Source: JAFGIT01 sp016929465 [NCBI: Candidatus Coatesbacteria bacterium] (lineage in GTDB: Bacteria > B130-G9). Taken from it: a stretch of 6,348 bases of DNA. Both the position numbers and the translations under genes were made by a program. Within the stretch, counting starts at the first letter, position 1. Every line of letters begins with the position of its first letter. Below the pieces are notes generated by a model that was not told the DNA's origin, ran no database searches, and saw nothing but the letters and a program-made list of their open reading frames with translations. Shown here in pieces: positions 1-5,061 of the stretch. The stretch lies in the NCBI GenBank assembly GCA_016929465.1, contig JAFGIT010000207.1, positions 1 through 6,348 of the forward strand, in the 5' to 3' direction.

Positions 1-207
1 CGCTAGCGACTCAATCAAAAGCACGCCCGGCATCACCTTCTGCTCGGGGAAATGTCCCTGAAAGAACCACTCGTTCACCGAAACGTTCTTAAGGCCGACG
101 ATCGTGCCCTTTTCGGTGTCCATCTCGATGATCCTGTCAACCATCAAGAAGGGAAAACGGTGCGGCAGAAACCGCATAATACCCTCAACGTCAATAATAA
201 AATCCAC
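1..207 (-). CDS. fabZ: 3-hydroxyacyl-[acyl-carrier-protein] dehydratase FabZ (N-terminal 69 codons, truncated by window edge)
   Basis: FabZ removes water from (3R)-hydroxyacyl-ACP in cytoplasmic type II fatty acid synthesis and competes with LpxA and LpxD for hydroxyacyl-ACP. The 69 visible codons begin [20 protein letters not shown] (the first codon is GTG, read as Met), followed by [22 protein letters not shown] and [11 protein letters not shown]. These are the hot-dog-fold signatures of FabZ. His52 in GHFP and Glu66 in LLIES match the catalytic His/Glu pair known for the family. The GTG start is the only usable one upstream: an in-frame TGA lies at 219-217, and the next in-frame ATG (codon 11) would remove the conserved N-terminal helix. 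The gene lies 24 bases after the lpxD stop, so the two are very probably co-transcribed. I see no sign of an LpxC-FabZ fusion, since a stop precedes the start. Seen: motifs and edge truncation. Inferred: a complete gene beyond the edge, probably followed by lpxA. Confidence 0.95.
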   Translation of the reverse strand, partial: MDFIIDVEGIMRFLPHRFPFLMVDRIIEMDTEKGTIVGLKNVSVNEWFFQGHFPEQKVMPGVLLIESLA

Positions 208-212
208 CGCTA

Positions 213-218
213 CACCTC
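213..218 (-). promoter_or_regulatory. Ribosome binding site of fabZ
   Basis: On the minus strand GAGGTG precedes the GTG codon at 207-205 by 5 bases. It lies in the 24-base gap after the lpxD stop and supports the GTG as the true fabZ start. Confidence 0.7.
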
Positions 219-231
219 AAAATCGATTTGG

Positions 232-1272
232 TTAGGATTCGCCTTGACCGATTCGTTCGCTGAGTATCTCAATTTGCTTCTTCATTTCCTTGAGGTCCTT
301 CATCAGGTTAGGTAGCCGCAGCATTGCCGCAACCTGGCGCCGCCATTCGTCAATCGGGACAGCCGGTATCCCACCGATAATGGAACCAGCTTTGACGTCT
401 CTGGGTATTCCCGCCTTGCTGGCCGCTATAACGTTGTCCCCGACCGATATGTGACCTGCCACACCAGCCTGCCCCGCCAGGGTACAGTGCTTGCCTATGC
501 TGGAGCTCCCTGCTATCCCCACCTGGGCCACGATCAAAGTGTACTCCCCAACCGTGACGTTGTGAGCTATGTGGACCAAATTATCTATCTTGCAGCCTGT
601 GCCTATCTTGGTGCTGCCAAAAGTCGCGCGGTCAATGGCGACGCACGCTCCAATCTCGACATCATCCCCTATTATTACGTTCCCTATCTGAGGTATCTTG
701 ACGTGCCGGCCAGAATCCATAACGAAGCCATAGCCATCGGAGCCGATTACGCTCCCCGAGTGGATTATGCATCCTTCCCCGATACAAGTCCCGTCTAGCA
801 CCGAAACGAGCGGCTTGATAACCGTATTGCATCCGATCTTAACGTCCCGACCGATATAGACTTGTGGGTGAATGATGCATCCAGCTCCGATCGAGGCGCC
901 GGTCTCGATCACGCAGAATGCGCCGACGCTCGCGTCTCCTTCGACGCTCGCATTCGGACTTACCACGGCATTTTCAGCTATCCCTGGGGCAGGTCTCGGT
1001 TCCGGATTGAAGAGCCTCACAAGCTCTACGAATGACAAGTACGGATTCGGAGAGACTATGTGAGGTAGCGGGCAGTCGTCATATCCCTCAAATATGATCA
1101 CGGCGCTTGCCCCGGTCTTTTCGAGGACCGGCAAGTGCTTACGGTCAACTATGAAGGAGATGTCTCCCTCCCCCGCAGCCTCAATCGCTGAAACACCGAC
1201 TATGGGCAGATCAGGAGGGCCAGAGAACTCGAGCCCAAGCTTCTCTGCGATTTGAGATAACGTTATCTTCAC
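232..1272 (-). CDS. lpxD: UDP-3-O-(3-hydroxyacyl)glucosamine N-acyltransferase LpxD
   Basis: LpxD transfers a 3-hydroxyacyl chain from ACP to the 2-amino group of UDP-3-O-acyl-glucosamine, the third committed step of lipid A synthesis, in the cytoplasm. The 346-residue protein has the usual family length (341 in E. coli). Residues 1-95 form the N-terminal uridine-binding domain (KITLSQIAEKLGL, GDISFI). About 100-300 is a left-handed beta-helix of hexapeptide repeats with the LpxD signatures GSDGYGF (177-183) and IDRATFGSTKIGTGCKIDN (213-231). His237 in HIAHN aligns with catalytic His239 of E. coli. Residues 308-340 form a C-terminal helix rich in Lys and Glu. The start is a GTG with GGGAG 8 bases upstream; translation begins exactly at the expected N-terminus. 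It follows the second ompH after 124 bases and precedes fabZ by 24. Nine cysteines are present (67, 120, 132, 148, 163, 168, 210, 227, 263), rather many for a cytoplasmic acyltransferase. Acyl chain specificity cannot be read from the sequence. Confidence 0.97.
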   Translation of the reverse strand: MKITLSQIAEKLGLEFSGPPDLPIVGVSAIEAAGEGDISFIVDRKHLPVLEKTGASAVIIFEGYDDCPLPHIVSPNPYLSFVELVRLFNPEPRPAPGIAENAVVSPNASVEGDASVGAFCVIETGASIGAGCIIHPQVYIGRDVKIGCNTVIKPLVSVLDGTCIGEGCIIHSGSVIGSDGYGFVMDSGRHVKIPQIGNVIIGDDVEIGACVAIDRATFGSTKIGTGCKIDNLVHIAHNVTVGEYTLIVAQVGIAGSSSIGKHCTLAGQAGVAGHISVGDNVIAASKAGIPRDVKAGSIIGGIPAVPIDEWRRQVAAMLRLPNLMKDLKEMKKQIEILSERIGQGES

Positions 1273-1280
1273 TTTGAAAT

Positions 1281-1285
1281 CTCCC
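1281..1285 (-). promoter_or_regulatory. Ribosome binding site of lpxD
   Basis: Minus-strand GGGAG lies 8 bases before the GTG at 1272-1270, good spacing for a Shine-Dalgarno sequence. This supports the GTG as the start, and no ATG upstream competes with it. Confidence 0.7.
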
Positions 1286-1289
1286 GCCC

Positions 1290-1304
1290 GAAAAAGCCTT
1301 TTTC
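1290..1304. repeat. 15-base palindrome upstream of lpxD
   Basis: GAAAAAGCCTTTTTC is a perfect inverted repeat of 7 + 7 bases around a single central C. It sits just upstream of the lpxD ribosome binding site. A one-base loop is too tight for a full RNA hairpin; only the outer 4-5 A-T-rich pairs could form, so it is not a convincing terminator. A binding site for a dimeric protein or simple chance are both possible. Confidence 0.4.
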
Positions 1305-1396
1305 AATTAGCCCCACGATCAAGGACAACCGACCTGATGGATGACCGCCCGAGATATAAAAAGAGAAATCGATCTCGCTGACGGCCAATGCCAAAC

Positions 1397-2011
1397 CTAC
1401 TTGGTCGCGCCCCCAGACTCGCTCTCGCTGTCCGCGGGAACTTTCTTCAGCCACTCGCGCTCGAAGGCCTCGAGGACGTCCCCAGTCGCGTCTATTAGCC
1501 CACTCGTATAGACCATGCTCGGGGGCGTGTCGATCAAAACGAAATCATAGCCCTTACTCCGGGCGATACCCTCTATTATCCCCTTGATGTCCTGGGTCAT
1601 CTTCTGCAGCATGGCATCCTGGCTAGCCTGCAGCCGCTTTTCAGTATCCTCCACCAGGAAGCTTAACTCCATCTTGCGCTTCTCGAAATCACGCTGCTGC
1701 TTGCGTTTATCCGCATCCGGTAGAGACGTGAACTCAGGAGACGACATCTCCCTCTCCATCCGCTGCAAAGCCGCGGTCTGCAGCTCGACAGCCGCCTTTG
1801 CCTCGGCGACACTATCTCTGAGCTTCAGCTGCGCTGCCTTTCCGGGGATGCTGTTGGTCAATATCGCCTTCAGATCAACTGTCGCTATCACTTGCTGGCG
1901 CTCTGCGTCGGCCGATTTGCCCTCATCAGAAGCGGCAAATGCGATCACGATTCCCAGAGCCAGCAGGGAAAATAGAAGAACGGAGATCGCACGTCGAAGG
2001 TGAATCATCAT
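1397..2011 (-). CDS. Second OmpH/Skp family periplasmic chaperone (divergent tandem paralogue)
   Basis: This is a 204-residue exported protein of the OmpH/Skp family, whose members form jellyfish-like trimers that hold unfolded outer-membrane proteins in the periplasm. Residues 1-26 are a signal peptide (Arg6, Arg7; hydrophobic 8-25; AFA/A cleavage likely after Ala26). VIATVDLKAILTNSIPGKAA (41-60) corresponds to the first strand and start of the long helix of Skp. About 60-150 is a charged alpha-helical, coiled-coil-like arm, and GYDFVLIDTPPSMVYTSGLID (from 154) is the strand that closes the body domain. A Glu/Ser-rich tail ends the protein. Its start overlaps the stop of the upstream ompH as ATGA; a second ATG one codon later (2008) lies 7 bases from GGGG and may be the real start. 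It differs strongly from its neighbour in the arm and body, so it is an old paralogue, not a recent copy. Family assignment is firm from layout; specific client or partner is unknown. Confidence 0.85.
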   Translation of the reverse strand: MMIHLRRAISVLLFSLLALGIVIAFAASDEGKSADAERQQVIATVDLKAILTNSIPGKAAQLKLRDSVAEAKAAVELQTAALQRMEREMSSPEFTSLPDADKRKQQRDFEKRKMELSFLVEDTEKRLQASQDAMLQKMTQDIKGIIEGIARSKGYDFVLIDTPPSMVYTSGLIDATGDVLEAFEREWLKKVPADSESESGGATK

Positions 2012-2568
2012 TCCGCCCCACTCGCGGCTGACTTCGCCGTCCTCTGGTCGATTCTCTTGATCATCTCATCCGTCAAATCGTAATCAGGATTGCCATACAG
2101 AACAACGCCCATGCGCTCGAGTATGACTGAATATCCCATCTCCTTGGCTATTTCAGCCGCGGTATCCGAAACCAGTTTCTGGATCGCCTTGGCGTTCTTG
2201 CGGCTTAATACTTCGGCCTCGTCATAGGCCTCTGAAATGAACATGTCGAGTTCGGCCTTTATCTTCCGCTGGTCACGCCTCAGCTTGTCTCTCGCTTCCG
2301 CCGTCAGGGGAAGCATCTCGTTCGAGATCTTCTCATCCAGCTCCTTGAGTTCCTTCTCGCGCCGGTCGATCTCCGCCTGCTTCTTCTCCTGCAGATTCTG
2401 TAGCTGCTGTTGAGCGTCCTTCCCAATCTGGCTCTCGGCAAGAACTCGTTGCTGCTCGACAAAACCGATCTTCATCCCTTTCGCCAATTGGGTTTCGCCA
2501 ACCCCTACGGTCATAAGCAGTAACACGACAATGGCGGCAGTCAGTATCCCCAAATAAATCCTCTTCAT
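2008..2568 (-). CDS. ompH: OmpH/Skp family periplasmic chaperone
   Basis: This is an outer-membrane protein chaperone of the Skp (OmpH) family, acting in the periplasm between the Sec translocon and the BAM complex. The 186-residue precursor has a signal peptide (Lys2, Arg3; hydrophobic 5-22; cleavage near VGVG/ETQ at residue 24). Then MKIGFVEQQRVLAESQIGKD (32-51) is the typical first strand and helix start. A long coiled-coil arm rich in Lys, Glu and Gln follows (52-140), and the closing strand is GYSVILERMGVVLYGNPDYD (145-164), ending in the family's DLTDEMIKRID. Mature length is close to that of E. coli Skp (161 precursor residues) with a slightly longer arm. The ATG has GGAGG 10 bases upstream. 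The gene starts 27 bases after bamA, the usual skp position, and its stop overlaps the next ompH gene by 4 bases. Skp and ompH are synonyms for this family; the name is by family membership. Confidence 0.94.
   Translation of the reverse strand: MKRIYLGILTAAIVVLLLMTVGVGETQLAKGMKIGFVEQQRVLAESQIGKDAQQQLQNLQEKKQAEIDRREKELKELDEKISNEMLPLTAEARDKLRRDQRKIKAELDMFISEAYDEAEVLSRKNAKAIQKLVSDTAAEIAKEMGYSVILERMGVVLYGNPDYDLTDEMIKRIDQRTAKSAASGAE
2012..2019 (-). promoter_or_regulatory. Shine-Dalgarno-like sequence for the second ompH, inside the end of the first
   Basis: Minus-strand GGGGCGGA lies within the last codons of the first ompH and abuts ATGATG. GGGG is 4 bases from the first ATG (2011) and 7 from the second (2008), so the second may be preferred. 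With the stop overlap, this suggests translational coupling of the two ompH genes. Confidence 0.5.
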
Positions 2569-2595
2569 AGCAAACGAACCTCCAAAATTACAATC

Positions 2596-5061
2596 TCAGT
2601 TTCCAATCCCGATCGCGAAGTCGAAATTCGACTTATCCTCGCCTTCGAAAGGCCTCCGCTTAATACCATATACCAGCCTGATCGGATAGACAAACATCGG
2701 AACGAATATCTTGAGCTCCAGTCCATAGCTGGTTCTGAGATTGTTCAGGTTGTAGTCTTCGCCCTCCGAATACACTTGGCCGGCATCGAAGAAAACACCC
2801 ACATGTAGCGGATCTGCCAGGATGTAGAATAGCTCAGCAGTGAGAAGGAGCGACTTGTTGCCGCCGATCGAGTTGCCGTTGTAGTCCTTGGGCCCTATCT
2901 CATAGGTATCGAAACCGCGGCCACCGAGCATCGCGCCGCCCAGATAATATCTTTCGAACAGAGGTAATTCGTCCCCATTATAGCCATCGCCATATTCGAT
3001 GCTCCCCTTACTTGTGAATATAAGCCTCTCCAATAAAGGATAGTGGTGGGCTGCTTCGAATTTGAGCTTATAGAAATCGTTGTCGCCTCCCAGGAAAGAA
3101 CCTGCGAACTGGCCTGAAATCAGGGCGAAAAGCCCTCTGGTCGGCTTTATCCAATTGTCCCGGGAATCCCAACGCAGAGCGACTGTATCGCTACTGGTGA
3201 GAGTCGTCTCCGCCTCGTAGAAAACATCACTCCGCAACGGAGCGGTCCGGTCGTCCGCGTCTATATCCGGATCCCAGTGCATGTCACGCTCGTTCTTTCG
3301 ATACCGATAGTCCCCGATGTCAGAGACACGCACATTCTCCAGACGATAGGTAGTTGAGATTCGTATGTTATCAGTCAGGCGCTTGCCGAACGTCAGTCGT
3401 CCTCCAGCGGCTTCGCGGGTGTACCACTGATATTCATTCTCATGATCGTATATCCCGGCCCCGAAGGAGTACTCCGTGTCCAGGAAGTACGGCTCGTCGA
3501 AATTGAGCTCATACGTCTTCGTCCTATCACTGAAATGAACTGTGATTCCGAAGGTCTGGCCGTAGCCGAGGAAATTGTGCTCGACGACACTGCCTCCAAT
3601 CCCAAATCTCTGATACTTGCTATAGCTCGCTGTAAGGCGGAACTCATGCAGGCGCCCTTCCTCTATGTCTATGTTGACGTCTGCCGTCTTCTTCTCTGTA
3701 TCGGGATTGAGCTCGGGATTGAGCTCGGGCTGGATATAGCCGAGATATCGGATTTTGTCGATGCCTGTACGCAGCTTGGTCATATTGAGAATGTCCCCCT
3801 CGGCGATCTTCACCTCTCGCCTCAAAACCTTATCACGCGTGCGTGTATTACCAGTAAATGAAAGGCGGCCCATGCGATATTGCTCACCTTCCTCGATCGA
3901 GATGAACACGTCCACGACTCCGATTTGCCTATGGAGGTCATGTGTCGCCTCGATATGGCAGTATATATAACCTCGACTCGCATAGATGTCTCGAATGGCG
4001 GCTATAGCAGCCTCTTCTACAGCGAGGCTGTAATCCTCCCCGGTCGCAAGTTTCCTCTCGTTCGCCCTGAATACTCCGAATCGCATGTGGCCCGGCAGCG
4101 CGACGTGCAGAAGGCCCTCCATCAAGTCATCGGTCGGGAAGATTGTCGCTCCCTCGATTGAGGTCTTCCCGATCTTGTAGGTCCTGCCCTCCGAGACCCT
4201 GAATGTGATAATCAGGCCCTCTCGCTCTTCGCTATATTCAACCTCGGGTTCCTCCACCTTCACTTCCAGATAGCCGTTGCTCTTATAGAAATGCTCGAGT
4301 CGCATTCGATCACGCTCGAGCTCATCCGCGTCGAATTTGCCAAGGCCAGTGAAGAAGAACCGACTGCCGCTGTAGGGGTGCTTCGTGAAGCGTTCCCGAG
4401 TCTTCAGTCTTCCCTTGAGTGCGAAGTCTGAGAACGAAATCGTACCGACAAATTTGATGTCCGACACCTTGACCTTGGCCCTCTCGCTAACGTTGAACAG
4501 AACGGTGACCGAACTCGAAGATGTTCGAAGCAACTCCGGCGTGACGGCAGCATGCGGAAATCCTCTTTCGAGGTATAGGGCTTTGATCGCGGCAGTGCTC
4601 TCCGCCAATTTGTGCTTGTCCAGGGGCTCCTTGAGCGTGACGGTTATCTTCTCTTTTATCTTCTCGGGCTTCACCTTGTCGCAACCCTCGACGCGGATGC
4701 GGTCCACGAGGGGACGTTCTTCGAAGACGAAAATCAGAACCACTTCGTCCTCCTCCGTCTCGGTATAGGCTTTTATGTCCTCAAAGAAACCGAGCGCATA
4801 TAGGTCTCTGATCTGCTGGGTCAATACCGCTGTCGAGTATTCGTCACCGGGCTTGATCTTGACGTAGTATAATACCGTCTCTGGCGATAGCCTGCTCAGC
4901 CCCTCGACCCTGACTTCCTTGATGAATCCGGATGGGCTGGCGGAACTGGAAATAGCAGGCAACAGGCAAAAGGTCAGCGTAAGAGCCGCAGCCCAGAGTA
5001 TGCCCCATCCCCATCCCGACGGTCTTTTAGCTGGCGCTGTCCACACCGACTTCAGTCTCAA
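2596..5061 (-). CDS. bamA: Outer membrane protein assembly factor BamA (Omp85 family)
   Basis: BamA is the essential core of the BAM complex; it folds and inserts beta-barrel proteins into the outer membrane. The 821-residue precursor (810 in E. coli) starts with a signal peptide: basic region 1-17, hydrophobic core 20-36, cleavage near SSSA at 38-41. Five POTRA domains follow, about 46-117, 118-195, 197-292, 293-394 and 395-470, each with an interior V/F-x-G strand and a helix pair such as LRTGIDKIRYLGYI. Residues 472-821 are the 16-strand surface-antigen barrel. It has an acidic, charged probable outer loop (583-617) and loop-6 motif GGRGF (713-717, Arg715) in place of the usual VRGF. The C-terminus NFDFAIGIGN matches the beta-signal except that the last residue is Asn, not Phe/Trp. 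POTRA 5 carries a PELN PELN duplication (445-452). The chosen TTG start has GGAGAG upstream and overlaps clpC by 35 bases; a GTG at codon 6 lacks a ribosome site. Position before ompH is the conserved one. Confidence 0.97.
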   Translation of the reverse strand: MRLKSVWTAPAKRPSGWGWGILWAAALTLTFCLLPAISSSASPSGFIKEVRVEGLSRLSPETVLYYVKIKPGDEYSTAVLTQQIRDLYALGFFEDIKAYTETEEDEVVLIFVFEERPLVDRIRVEGCDKVKPEKIKEKITVTLKEPLDKHKLAESTAAIKALYLERGFPHAAVTPELLRTSSSSVTVLFNVSERAKVKVSDIKFVGTISFSDFALKGRLKTRERFTKHPYSGSRFFFTGLGKFDADELERDRMRLEHFYKSNGYLEVKVEEPEVEYSEEREGLIITFRVSEGRTYKIGKTSIEGATIFPTDDLMEGLLHVALPGHMRFGVFRANERKLATGEDYSLAVEEAAIAAIRDIYASRGYIYCHIEATHDLHRQIGVVDVFISIEEGEQYRMGRLSFTGNTRTRDKVLRREVKIAEGDILNMTKLRTGIDKIRYLGYIQPELNPELNPDTEKKTADVNIDIEEGRLHEFRLTASYSKYQRFGIGGSVVEHNFLGYGQTFGITVHFSDRTKTYELNFDEPYFLDTEYSFGAGIYDHENEYQWYTREAAGGRLTFGKRLTDNIRISTTYRLENVRVSDIGDYRYRKNERDMHWDPDIDADDRTAPLRSDVFYEAETTLTSSDTVALRWDSRDNWIKPTRGLFALISGQFAGSFLGGDNDFYKLKFEAAHHYPLLERLIFTSKGSIEYGDGYNGDELPLFERYYLGGAMLGGRGFDTYEIGPKDYNGNSIGGNKSLLLTAELFYILADPLHVGVFFDAGQVYSEGEDYNLNNLRTSYGLELKIFVPMFVYPIRLVYGIKRRPFEGEDKSNFDFAIGIGN
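3702..3729. repeat. 12-base tandem duplication in bamA (POTRA 5)
   Basis: Plus-strand CGGGATTGAGCT occurs twice head to tail (3702-3713, 3714-3725), followed by four bases of a third copy (CGGG). It is in frame and encodes PELN PELN P at BamA residues 445-453, in the loop before the last strand of POTRA 5. The two copies are identical at DNA level, consistent with a recent slippage duplication. Confidence 0.9.

Larger units (their letters stand above)
1273..1396. other. 124-base spacer between the second ompH gene and lpxD
   Basis: This is the only sizeable non-coding gap in the window. It contains the 15-base palindrome at 1290-1304 and the lpxD ribosome binding site. It also has a weak GAGA/TCTC inverted repeat followed by T residues (minus strand, about 1355-1374), whose 4-bp stem is too short to call a terminator. 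I find no -35/-10 pair with acceptable spacing in either direction. One minus-strand reading frame stays open across it but looks like chance. The simplest reading is an untranslated intra-operon spacer, though a weak internal promoter for lpxD cannot be excluded. Confidence 0.6.

Noticed and set aside
1340-1380. Possible promoter or terminator in the spacer before lpxD (TATATC, and GAGA/TCTC followed by T residues)
   Set aside because: No -35 box lies at acceptable distance from TATATC, and a 4-bp stem is too weak for an intrinsic terminator.
1269-1454. 61-codon minus-strand frame (GTG start) whose TGA overlaps the lpxD GTG start
   Set aside because: The GTGA overlap looks like coupling, but the first third lies inside the second ompH in another frame, I see no clear ribosome site, and the peptide has no recognisable motif. 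It is probably a chance open frame across the spacer.
1584-2003. 139-codon plus-strand frame opposite the second ompH
   Set aside because: It is antisense to a gene with clear family features, and its Ser/Arg/Cys-rich translation resembles a shadow of the coding strand, without motifs.
3442-4768. Several overlapping plus-strand frames of 70-140 codons opposite bamA
   Set aside because: All are antisense to the POTRA and barrel coding sequence, have no recognisable domains, and have compositions expected of complementary frames.
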